Shown: positions 43,640-52,658 of the stretch, piece by piece
Position numbering within the stretch: position 1 is the first letter of the stretch
Layout of the letters: every line of letters starts with the position of its first letter
Source of the DNA: Meconema thalassinum
Lineage: Eukaryota; Arthropoda; Insecta; Orthoptera; Tettigoniidae
Reading direction: 5' to 3'
Assembly: GCA_946902985.2 (NCBI GenBank)
Contig: OX336389.2
Location: 124,283,572 to 124,347,571 of the forward strand
DNA: 64,000 bases
Notes under the pieces: model-generated
Told to the model about the DNA's origin: nothing
The model's input: only the letters and a program-made list of their open reading frames with translations
The model's database searches: none
Translations under genes and position numbers: made by a program

Positions 43640-43975
43640 GGGATGTGTGACCAGCACCTCGGCCTCGTGAGGGATGGGAAGGGAGGGGAAGAGTAGGAGG
43701 GATAGGCAAGGATGAGGGAAGGAGGCGGCCGTGGCCTGACAAGAGGTATCGTCCCGGCATTTGCCCGAAGACGAAGTGGGAAACCACGGAAAACCACTTT
43801 GAGGATGGCTGAGGTGGGAATCGAACCCCTCTACTCATTTGGACCACCCGAGGCTGAGTACCCCGTTCCAGTCCTCATACCACTTTTCAAATTTCGTGAC
43901 AGAGCCGGGAATCGAACCCAGGACCTATGGGGTGGCAGCTAATCACGCTGACCACTACGTAACAGAGGTGACGCA
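43640..43975 (-). mobile_element. SINE-A copy, minus strand
   Basis: Lies in the intron between exons 2 and 3. On the minus strand the head is at the right: GGTCCTGGGTTCGATTCCCG (box B) near 43905-43925, a second GGGGTTCGATTCCCACCTC, then AGTGGTTTTCCGTGGTTTCC. The left part is G/A-rich and diverged. Confidence 0.75.
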
Positions 43976-44464
43976 GTATTTATATAGACAGTGAAATGTT
44001 AGCCAATTTTCATCATTTGAAATAGCCTATAGGATTATGAGATCGAGGTTTAGCTAACCACGTGTGTGTGTGTATGTCCGCCTCTCCAAATGACGTTTGA
44101 TAGGCTGGCCTAATGTCTATTAAGGGGCATTGGTACTGGGTTATATAGGCTATGTATGTTGTAGATAAGTGTTATGCACATATCCGCCAAAACATTGAAA
44201 GAAGGGATTAAGTGGACAAGATTTGTTGATGTTCAACTAGTGAACATAGTGATCAAATTTTTTTTTTCAGGTTGGCAGGTGTGACTAGCTTAGTGTTATT
44301 CCCCGCCCAATTTACTTGGGCACATTAACGTGTTGACTGACTAAAAGCAATTCTATAACTGAGTTACACTGAGTATGGAGAGTATGTGGCAAAGCTGTGT
44401 AATTTACTAGTTGATTCACCGCTACCCTGCAACAGACTGCTTGGTTGGTTGCCTGGTTCCTCAG
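43976..44464. other. intron sequence
   Basis: No feature recognised other than a T9 run near 44265. Confidence 0.35.
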
Positions 44465-44585
44465 TTTAGGGGCAGCGACAACGCTGTCATGTAGTCCTGT
44501 GTACCTTGGGTGTGTGTAGAATCTGTCTGATAACCGGTGTTAATTGTGATGGCTGTGTTAGTGTGTGTTATCTGTAATTCAGGTA
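44465..44585 (-). mobile_element. SINE-A 3' fragment, minus strand
   Basis: TGTCATGTAGTCCTGTGTAC and GATAACCGGTGTTAATTGTG, then GTGTTAGTGTGTG, are inverse to the SINE-A 3' region (tacacggggctacatgac, acacaggttatca). The head is missing. Confidence 0.6.
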
Positions 44586-44992
44586 AAGACTGCAGACGAT
44601 CAATTTCAAGTAGTTCCTACTTTTGGTATCAAATGCTACCGTCAACGACACCTAGCTGTAAACTTGGCTACTAGATGCCACCGCAACCGACACCTGGCGA
44701 TGAACGTTGGAACTAATAGAGCGTTAATCAAATCTAACCTACAAATTTAGCTTCACAGAATGAAGGTTCTCTTACATGTCAAAAATCTATGTTATGGGAC
44801 CGCCGGCTTTCCTTCCTCTCTGAAGGAAGGCATACTGAGGGATTTTCAACGCTCTTAAAGAATCCGACGAATTCGGCCGGGTTTGAACTCTGTAACAGAC
44901 TAAATTTCTAAACTACGATTATAAATAAGAATCCATCTGATGAATTGTTGGTAAATATTAGTCTGCTAGGCCTAGTGGAATATATGTTACTA

Positions 44993-45475
44993 GCGGACCC
45001 GTGCGAGAAATCTCGCATGTTCATAAACCACACTTCCCCCGATAGGTTTTACAAATCGAACACTTCTTACAAAAATTGATATTTAAGAAATTAGAATGCA
45101 ATTTGTCACTGATAATGTAATTTGTGTGCTGAGTGTGCTGTGACACTCACCGGTTATTCGATATTTATGAAATTATACGATTCGAGTACTCATTCCTTTG
45201 ATTTACTGTTTCTGAAATCGATGCAAAATGATAAAGGAAAGACCTCATAATGTTAAAATGACATGAAACGGCCGTCACAGCGACCAAAATGTGACGTGGA
45301 CAGAAATTATGGAGCGTATTTTCATACATCAACCGTATCTGCAAATCGCACACATCGTACTTTTTCCTAAGTCATTTTTTAAGGAAATTATTGATATTTA
45401 TGGAATTAAAGTGTAATTCGTCACTGCTAATGTCTATTCTCTTTCATTTGAATGCTCATTTGTGACGATCGGTCG
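44993..45475 (+). repeat. repeat D copy, diverged
   Basis: Starts ACTAGCGGACCCGTGCGAGA and carries internal blocks repeated within itself (TTAGAATGCAATTTGTCACT and TTAAAGTGTAATTCGTCACT). It ends TCATTTGAATGCTCATTTGT like 14868-15100. Confidence 0.6.
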
Positions 45476-45641
45476 TTTGTGAGTGCCGCAGGAGGGATCT
45501 ATACTACTGAAATAATATATATGATGCATAGCACAGTGAAACTTCATTTATTGTCTAACCTGTGCCATAAAATTAGCATCATAATGCATTGCTCGTTGGG
45601 ATACATAAAGGTGTTTACAACAATTATTATTTTTGTTCTAG

Positions 45642-45899
45642 GATACACGTTCTCCATACTGTGAACAGGCGGTGATAACGCTGAAATCAGTTCGTCCAAG
45701 GGATTCCGGAGAATTCGTATTCCTAGTGCGGTCCATCAAAGGTGTAGCGGAAGGCGTCATTAAGGTGAATGTGACCAAAGTGGCGAAGAAAACCACCACC
45801 GTTGTGGCTGCTGGAGGGAACAGCTTGGGTCCAAACCTTGTCCTGTTCACCGACGTCTTATTGATTGCACTGGCTGCTTATCGCGTCACCTTCAAGTAA
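45642..45899 (+). CDS. immunoglobulin-superfamily protein, last exon
   Basis: Begins after TTGTTCTAG in phase 0 and reads DTRSPYCEQAVITLKSVRPR, DSGEFVFLVRS, completing the Ig fold with the usual Asp-Ser-Gly turn. It continues with a basic/Thr stalk (KVAKKTTTVV), AAGGNSLGPN, a hydrophobic stretch LVLFTDVLLIALAAY and ends RVTFK, stop at 45897-45899. The end could be a GPI-attachment signal (small residues Gly-Gly-Asn-Ser before the hydrophobic tail) or a transmembrane helix with a tiny tail; the final charged residues make this undecided. Exons join in frame with those at 4656 and 43227. Confidence 0.85.
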   Translation, partial: DTRSPYCEQAVITLKSVRPRDSGEFVFLVRSIKGVAEGVIKVNVTKVAKKTTTVVAAGGNSLGPNLVLFTDVLLIALAAYRVTFK

Positions 45900-46004
45900 A
45901 TTTTCAAGTAACAGCACAGATTTTATGAATGTATTTATTTTCTGTATTAAACAGGGGAAAGGATTTAAACAAAAGAGAAAAAAGAGAATGACTATATGTT
46001 AATG

Positions 46005-46085
46005 AATAAATTATCTATATTTGAAAAAATATAATCTATGTTTGTAACAAAGTATACGTCTATTTCAGGACCGGGAATAAATAAA
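46005..46085 (+). terminator. polyadenylation signals of the Ig-superfamily gene
   Basis: AATAAA occurs at 46005-46010 and twice at 46076-46085, about 105-190 bases after the stop codon. These are plausible 3' end signals. The site actually used cannot be read from sequence. Confidence 0.5.
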
Positions 46086-47111
46086 GTACTAATATATTAC
46101 TATCTTGTTTCATTGAGACTCCTTATTGACGTTTATTTATACAATCTCCTTCTTAATAGTTAAGCATAAGCAAGATACGAGGACATACAGTATTTCATTT
46201 TAACAAGATATAGGAATGGTTACTATGCAGAGTAAAAGTGAACCGCAAGGCATTTGGCAAACAACAGTATCCAGGACATCAATTTCAACAACGTGCTGAT
46301 CGCAACAATACATATCATCCAATCTGAAAATGTCATCCACAGAAACAAAACAGTTAATAGATCATGTGGTTACCACCTAAATCCTAACTGCCATATGATT
46401 TGCAGTGATGCGGCATGATATCTATGACATGGTACAAGATCTCGATTATTGGTGTGGATCCTGTTCATGCAAAATGTCTTGTGGTTCAATATTACTTTGG
46501 TTTGTAACCCTTCCGACATATGTCCTCGTATCTTGATTAGGCTTAACTCTGAAACACTAGTGCAGTTACCTACCGAGCAGTTCAGTACACTAACGCGTGA
46601 ATCCATGCGAGCAGGTAATGACCAAATTCAGGAGATAGATTAAGACCTAACACTTTGCTGTTCTTGAAATGTTTATCCAGGTTTCCCAATTTGTATTCAA
46701 GGAAAATGTTAGGACGTTAGGACGGTGCCTATATAGTATATGCCATGGCCGCTTTCTTCACAAGCCCTACCCAATTGAATTAAACTTAATCCATTTCATC
46801 TTTCATTAACGGCTTAACGAAGAGAATCTGGCGTAACATAATTTACACACAGCAATTAACGTCATCACATCTTCAACCCTACAGCGTAGAAATACAGCCC
46901 CATGAAGGGATCGCTCGAGTAAAACAATGTTTGCCTCACAGCATCGGCATAGGTTGCTTGAGCGAATATGCCACTAGGGTGCATTAAGATTCCTTCCGCA
47001 GCCATAGATGCACGACGGTGAATGGAGCCTTAGTAGAAGTGTGAGTCCCAGAGGTAAGTTCAGTGAACACGCAACATGCCCTGACGACACATTCGGCAAG
47101 CTTCTTTTTTT
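46086..47111. other. downstream flank with an inverted pair
   Basis: CAAGATACGAGGACATA at about 46172-46188 reappears inverted near 46518-46535 with neighbouring AGTTAAGC also shared, suggesting a ~400-bp inverted-repeat element. No coding is recognised. Tc1 homology may start near 46980 but is unclear before 47112. Confidence 0.4.
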
Positions 47112-47702
47112 TTTAGAGAGAGGCCACATCATCGGACGTTTCAGCGAACCGTTCTGACTGCACTGTGCTACGGTGTTGGCCGCATTTGTTACGTGAGGAT
47201 ACACACGCCCGTCGAGAAGATACGGATTGAGCCCAGCGGATCACCAGCCGGGAGGATCGTTTCATCATACAAGAGGCTGTGAGCACTCGTGGGGATTTAT
47301 TCCTGCGCCCATCCAGGGACATGTCATGGCAGTTGGTCATATGTCTGTGTCCATTAGTACCTCATCCAAGTGGATAGCTCAAAAACATGTGTTGTCCAGG
47401 AACACCTTGCGACGTCTACCATTATGACCTGAGCATCTTTAAACAACATTTGACCTCCTACCAAGAACAGGATACATGACAGCTTGCGGATTGGTGGCGA
47501 GTGTAGTTCATCGACGGATCATGGTTCTGTCTGAATGCAGACAATTCGAGTCTGAGTTTGTCCTGGGCAGCGCAGTGAGTTATGATTTATTGTTGAGTGA
47601 CACACCACCCCCAAGCCCCAACGAAAGGTGTCATGGAGTGGGGTGGCATTTCCTACGATTCCAGCTCCCCACTACAGTTGTAATACTTACAGTTGACATC
47701 TG
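47112..47702 (+). pseudogene. Tc1-family transposase, N-terminal and first catalytic part
   Basis: In shifting frames the plus strand reads GHIIGRFSEPF, then SREDRFIIQEAVS, SISTSSKWIAQKHVLSRNTL with RRLPL, DWWRV with FIDGSWFCL (usually FSDESRF, first catalytic Asp), and WGGISYDSSSPL. Block order matches Tc1 transposases. Multiple frame changes show decay. It stops at about 47702 and resumes at 50228. Confidence 0.8.
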
Positions 47703-48017
47703 ACACTTCTTAGAGGGAGGTCCTTTTACTGCCTACCGGGGTGGGATAAAGAGAGGTGGGGTATGGTTGTCATGGAAACGGGGTGGGGCGACTGCGGTTG
47801 CCATGGAGATAAGCCCTCTAGCCAGCTCGTGTTGAGGAGGAGTTTGTAGGAGTTGCCAAACCTCGCACTTCTGAGGATCTTGTCACAAGCAGTTCAGTGC
47901 GAGTGTTATTCTATTTCTGTTTCTGTTTGGAGGACGTCATTAAGTAATCTAACGGTATTTTAAATACTAATTACGTAGACCTACAATTATCGTATTGCAA
48001 AATATATTTCGAACATT
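47703..48017. other. left part of the insertion in Tc1
   Basis: GC-rich leader-like sequence (GGTTGTCATGGAAACGGGGT and GGTTGCCATGGAGATAAGCC are similar, suggesting a small duplication). Probably the 5' region of the element encoding the transposase at 48018. Confidence 0.4.
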
Positions 48018-48680
48018 ATGAATACTCCTCGAGGGAGAGGGAGGCACAGAACTCGTCCACCTCATAAAAAAATACCGCCGGCCATGGTGTGACAATTCAT
48101 CACCAAGGAAGAGAAATGATATGTGCCGCAAGGGAATTCTTTGAAGAGGAGGCTAAGAGTTTTTCGGAAAGGAATGTTCCTTTAATTCCATTCCAGAGAG
48201 TTCAAGAACACACTGCGAAAGCTCTTAGAGTTAGTAAAAGAACTGTGACAAGAGTTACGATGGAGGAATATAACAACTCAGAAGAGGGTTCATCTAAACT
48301 GTCCACGCCTGGAAAGAAGCGGCATAGAACCTCCAGAATTACAAATCTGTATCCGTTTAAAAAGGATGCTATTCGCCGGCACATATATTCTTACTACACC
48401 AGGAGGGAACCTCCAACAATTCAAAAACTTTTATTTACACTTCTGAACGACTTATTTAAAGGCAGTTACTCTTCCTTACTGAAAGTGGTTCATAACCTTG
48501 GTTTTGAATATAAAGCTATCAACAGTAGGAAGCTGCTGTTGGAGAGAGGTGACGTAGTAGCTTTATGGAGTACGTCCCTTCAGAAGATTCGAAGGTGGGA
48601 CCTAATGTCTATTGTGTGGCTAGATGAGACATGGGTCAATGCTGGCCATACCAGCCCGACCTCTGTTAAAGAAAACTGAA
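48018..48680 (+). pseudogene. arthropod IS630/Tc1-like DDE transposase, N-terminal part
   Basis: A start at 48018 (MNTPRGRGRHRTRPPHKK) is separated by a small frameshift near 48085 from the main frame. That frame reads a helix-turn-helix region (AREFFEEEAKSF, RVQEHTAKALRVSKRTVTRV), an arginine-rich hinge, IRRHIYSYYTRREPPTIQKL, and LLLERGDVVALWSTSLQKIR followed by IVWLDETWVNAGHT with the first catalytic Asp. This signature (LDETWVNAGHT) marks a DDE family widespread in arthropods. Everything after is missing, so it cannot be active. Confidence 0.8.
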
Positions 48681-48785
48681 CCTAAGACCAAGTCAGTCAG
48701 GATCTGGCCAGGTAGTCTACAAGAGAACACAGCGGTCAGAATGAACGACCGAACAAGCCAGCTGGAAGTGAGAAGGGGATTACAT

Positions 48786-50049
48786 GACAGTTCCCCACAC
48801 TGACACTTCCACACACTGCCCAAAATGCTGACAATTCCCCACAGCCCATGGACGTGGGTGGCTACCTGTTTAAAGCCTCAGAAATAATCTCGACTGACAG
48901 TTCCACACACATCCCCCTCCTAAGGCTATAGGCTTCAGCGATCATCGTTACAGCCGCACCAGTGACAATGCACCTCAACATAATACTCCTTTGGAGTGAA
49001 GAAAAGCGCTCGGTCTTTGTACTTCATTACTAACACGGTCACGAAAATATCATTGTGATGTAGTGTAATTTCCATCAAAATAAAACAAATGCGGAGTCTA
49101 TTTCCATCACACTTTATCCAGGCCGTGGACTGGCTACAAAATAACAAAACCGGTCATTTTGGTGTTGTTATCATTTTGGCGTGTTTAAAATCAGCATTCT
49201 AGGCTTCGTCAGTTGTTTTGTATTTTTCTTTTTTGTTCAACAATTATATTAACCTACTCCATTTTTGTGAATAGGCAACTGCCTTCAGAAAACTTTTTTT
49301 TCTTTTTTGTCATTTCGAACTTTTTTTTAATTTTCTCAATCCGTCCTACAGTTTGACATATTTTCGTCTTCTTTTTTTCCTTCCATGTTGAGCTCGGCCT
49401 TTACAAATGCGAAGTTTGACTTCTCAGCTTCCGTCTTCAACACTTTGACAACCTCTTTTAATTTGGGGTGAGGTCTCCCGACAAGATTGTTGAGTCGGTT
49501 GTTCCAGCTCTCAACAGCATTCGTTGTCCTGTGTCGTGCTTGGTGGCAGTTCCACATCTCGATTGGAATGTCTGGGTTATCTAGCCAGTTTTCAACGAAG
49601 TAGTCAAAAAACTGGCTAAGTTTGGGACTTTCTGGAGCTTGCGAGTGTACTTCCACCCATCCATCGAGCACATATTCAGGCTTTAAAAACGCAAGTGCTG
49701 CGCACATAACGGACATGAAGGCTGATTTCGTTATTCTCTTGGTACTCCACCGACAGTCCGAGATACTGTACTTTTCTCCATAAGCATTTTGTCATGTGAA
49801 AATGACAGCCATGTATTTTTGTTGTTGGAAATACGTCTTTCAGAGAATAAATTACAGCAGCTTCAAATTCCACATTTATGTCCTCAACTTGATCGTTTTC
49901 ATAGTAGCATTGATGGTGGGGGGAAGATGTGTGTGGAAATGTCAGTCGATATTATTTCTGAGTGATTAAACAGGTTGCCACATCCAAGGGCTGTGGGGAA
50001 GTGTCAGTATTTTTTGCAGTGTGTGGAAGTGTCAGTGTGGGGAACTGTC
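48786..50049 (-). mobile_element. Mutator-like element with ~130-bp terminal inverted repeats
   Basis: 48786-48918 and 49923-50049 are inverted copies beginning GACAGTTCCCCACACTGACA. Internally the TIRs repeat TTCCACACACTGC and TTCCCCACAGCCC. The minus strand encodes a MULE transposase fragment. No clear 8-10-bp flanking duplication was found, so the true ends could extend slightly or the flanks may have decayed. It is nested in the DDE element/Tc1 relic. Confidence 0.8.
49336..49915 (-). pseudogene. MULE transposase, C-terminal relic
   Basis: The minus strand reads VEFEAAVIYSLKDVFPTTKI, GCHFHMTKCLWRKVQYLG (the conserved CxxH-type region of MULE domains), then after a frame change CAALAFLKPEYVLDGWVEV, FFDYFVENWLD, MWNCHQARHRTTNAVESWNN with a C-terminal helix. 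This is the second half of a MULE/FAR1-type transposase. The first acidic sites are missing, and the frameshift near 49700 confirms decay. Confidence 0.8.
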
Positions 50050-50227
50050 CGGACACCGAGAAGGGTAGGGTATGGAATGCAGGAATGTGGCAACCGCGTG
50101 AAATGTCACGTGCAATGCTCCTCCCTCCCACACTAGCTGTCAGACGTCAACTTTAAGTATTACGACCATAGTGGTGACTGTCGGCATGGCGATACGTCCA
50201 TTAAATTCTGCGACCGTATGTGCTTCC
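50050..50227. other. right flank of the MULE inside the nested insertion
   Basis: No motif recognised. It may be the remainder of the DDE element and/or decayed Tc1. Confidence 0.3.
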
Positions 50228-50940
50228 ATCTGTGTTGCAATTCACCAACCCCATTTATCAGTTGGAAACGCCCAGTATCACACAACATGGATTTATGACC
50301 TGTCATTGAGGTGTCAACATGCTTCCTTGGCCAACCAGATCTCCAGACCTCTCACCCATTGAGCTCTGTCGCCCGGAGGTCAGGGTTCAATTCCCAGCTC
50401 TGACAAGATATTTAATTCTGGTCTGAGGGTTGGAATGGGGTACACTCAGCCTAGTGAGGCAAAACTGAGTAGAGATGGGTTCGATTCCCTCCTCATCCAT
50501 CCTGGAAGTGGTTTTCCGTGGTTTATCACTTCTACTGTAGATAAATGCCAGGATGGTACCTAACGTACGGCCACGTCCACCTCACTCCTATTCCTTACAT
50601 CAGTTACAATTACACATACTAACACAGCCACCAGACAACACAGGTTATCATACAAAATTCAGCACATATACAAATACACGGGGCTAAATGACCACGATGT
50701 CCAAGCCCCTCAAATGAAACAACAACAACCAATGAGGTCGTTTGGGACACGATTGTATGGCAACTTTAACCAGCGGCAACTACGGCAGATTTGAGGGTTC
50801 CGATGCGCCAACTGTGGCAGGATCTTCCTCAGGAGAAAAACCGACTTCTGTAAGCCTCCATGTCCAATCGTATCAACACCTGTGTCCATGCTACGAGTGG
50901 TCCAACACTGCTCTAAATGCATCCTGCAGGCATTTGGTAT
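50228..50940 (+). pseudogene. Tc1-family transposase, C-terminal part, split by a SINE
   Basis: The plus strand reads NAQYHTTW (usually DNARPHTA), then LPWPTRSPDLSPIE up to 50352, where a SINE-A intervenes. From 50722 it continues VVWDTIVWQL, PAATTADLR, QLWQDLPQEKNRLL and SMSNRINTCVHATSG, the C-terminal end of Tc1. The catalytic Glu lies in SPDLSPIE. Together with 47112-47702 it forms one dead Tc1 copy. Confidence 0.8.
50352..50720 (+). mobile_element. SINE-A copy inside Tc1
   Basis: Head with CAGGGTTCAATTCCCAGCTC (box B), second GATGGGTTCGATTCCCTCCT, AGTGGTTTTCCGTGGTTTAT, ACACAGGTTATCATACAAAA, and a complete 3' end GGGGCTAAATGACCACGATG with CAAGCCCCTCAAATG and CAA repeats. An ATTGAG/AATGAG pair at the two edges is a likely decayed target duplication. 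Confidence 0.85.
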
Positions 50941-50955
50941 CCTGCAATAAATGCA

Positions 50956-51194
50956 ATAATAATAATAATAATATTAATGTTATTGGTTTTACGTCCCTTT
51001 TAACTACTGTGGCTTTTAGAGACGCCGGGGTGCCAGAATTTTGCCCCGAAGGGGATCTTTAACGTGCCAGTAAATCTACTGACACGGCTCCCTCGCATTT
51101 GCGCACCCTCAAATGCCAGCTGACTGCGCCAGGATACTAACCTGCAACCTTGGGCTCAGCAAGCGAGAACGTTACCGCTGAGCCACGCAGCCAG
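50956..51194 (-). mobile_element. SINE-B copy with 15-bp target duplication
   Basis: CCTGCAATAAATGCA flanks it at 50941-50955 and 51195-51209. The tRNA-like head is at the right on the minus strand (GGCTGGCTGCGTGGCTCAGC). The AAT-repeat tail is at the left. Confidence 0.92.
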
Positions 51195-51209
51195 CCTGCA
51201 ATAAATGCA

Positions 51210-51548
51210 CGAGGATGTAAAATATTTAAACATTTTATTTCTACCACCACCTGTACTAGAACCACTCATGTGCCTCTGCAATAGCTCCTTCTTGGTGCGC
51301 ATTTATTTATTCCTTGATGTGTAACATCTTTCCACTCGGTTGCTGGATATTTTTGTGGGAGTGATTTTGAAAAATGGGACGTAAGTGAATCGGACGGAAA
51401 TGTATGATGCACTGCCAGCTGGATCGTATCCCTCCTGGACATTTATCAACACACAAAAATCTTTTTTATTTACACACTAACAATTCCAAGACTCTCTTTT
51501 TTTCTTCACTGCCTACTTGATATTTCTACTCTCGCACTGCCATCTCGA
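51210..51548. other. possible 5' region of the CR1-like element
   Basis: Short repeated text such as CTGCCTACTTGATA, CTGCCATCTCGATT and CTGCCTTCTTGATA near 51510-51570 suggests a small tandem repeat at the start of the retrotransposon transcript. The exact 5' end of the element is not visible. Confidence 0.4.
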
Positions 51549-52658
51549 TTGTTCTCGCACTGCCTTCTTGATACTCTGCTGCTAATCATATCAATTGGCA
51601 GTCAAAGTGAATGGACGTGTTTTTCCCGAGCTCTCAGGTGTGCTGAAATGGGTTGTTCTCTGGAGTGTTATCGGGCGAGGATCGGACTGTGGTATGCGAA
51701 GGGTAGTCGGGATTTCCGGTGTTTGTGTGCGCGTACGGGACCTAGCAACTTGTGGTTCATAGCCCTAGTGATAGCTGCATTGCTAGTTATTGGTGGAGTG
51801 GAAGTGAATCCAGGGCCTGTTACTCCAAATGTGAATCAGGCAAATGATCCAGTGGCAGCTTTAAAGTGTTCGACGTGCAGTAAAACATTGAAGAATGGAG
51901 TTCAGTGTGGACTATGTGAGAAATGGTTTCACTTCGGCTGTATTAAGGTCAAGAAGGAGGATTGTGATGTCGGAAATTGGTTCTGTAAAGTATGTGATAC
52001 GCCGGACTGTTTGAGGGTGCAAATCAAAGCAAGGGATCAAATAATACTGGAACTTAGAGCAAAGCTTCGTGAATCAGAAGAAACGGTGAAGGATGTGACT
52101 GAACGGCTTTCTACTGGGATCAGTGTGGAAGAGGGCGTGCAGGAGCAAACTGAGGATGACGTTATCATAATGGGTGATTCTATGATACGATGGAGTGCGA
52201 ATATCTCGAGGAAATCAGGTGCGAAAGTGCGGTGTTATCCGAGCATTAAAATTGACCAGCTTGCCCAAAAAGTGGAAGAAGCAAATGTAGAAGACTGTGA
52301 CAAAGTTAAAGTGTTGTTGCTCCATGTTGGGACGAACGATTTGAAGAAGAGGGCTACAGCTGATTACATCATGGGGGAGCTCTACGAACTAGGCAGAAAA
52401 GCTAAAAGCAAGTTTAGAAATGCAAAAATTATAATGAGTGGCATTGTTCGGCGGGGAGATGTTCCGTTAAGGCGAGTTAAGACTGTAAATGATCGAATGG
52501 ACTGGGTATGTGCAAAACTGGGATTAGTGTACGTAGAAGCTGACTGCTGGATTGGTGGCCGTGACTTCGCCCGAGACGGGCTGCATCTAAATCGACGGGG
52601 CGCTTTCAACTTAGGGAGCCTACATGACAGGGTCATCGGTTTTTGCCGGCTTTTGTGA
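51549..52658 (+). CDS. CR1-like ORF1: PHD finger plus SGNH esterase
   Basis: 369 codons from the first ATG; a second start at 51648 is equally possible. Numbering from 51549: a hydrophobic segment (LWFIALVIAALLVIGG) leads into GVEVNPGP at residues 83-90, a 2A-like ribosome-skipping motif. A PHD-type zinc finger with Cys at 107-148 and a WFHFGC core follows, then an acidic coiled-coil-like linker. The SGNH hydrolase domain has the GDSMIRW block (Ser211), HVGTND (Asn263) and DGLHLN (Asp343, His346). Such ORF1 proteins bind RNA or lipid and support retrotransposition. It ends at a single TGA, after which ORF2 continues in the same frame. Confidence 0.88.
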   Translation: MFSHCLLDTLLLIISIGSQSEWTCFSRALRCAEMGCSLECYRARIGLWYAKGSRDFRCLCARTGPSNLWFIALVIAALLVIGGVEVNPGPVTPNVNQANDPVAALKCSTCSKTLKNGVQCGLCEKWFHFGCIKVKKEDCDVGNWFCKVCDTPDCLRVQIKARDQIILELRAKLRESEETVKDVTERLSTGISVEEGVQEQTEDDVIIMGDSMIRWSANISRKSGAKVRCYPSIKIDQLAQKVEEANVEDCDKVKVLLLHVGTNDLKKRATADYIMGELYELGRKAKSKFRNAKIIMSGIVRRGDVPLRRVKTVNDRMDWVCAKLGLVYVEADCWIGGRDFARDGLHLNRRGAFNLGSLHDRVIGFCRLL

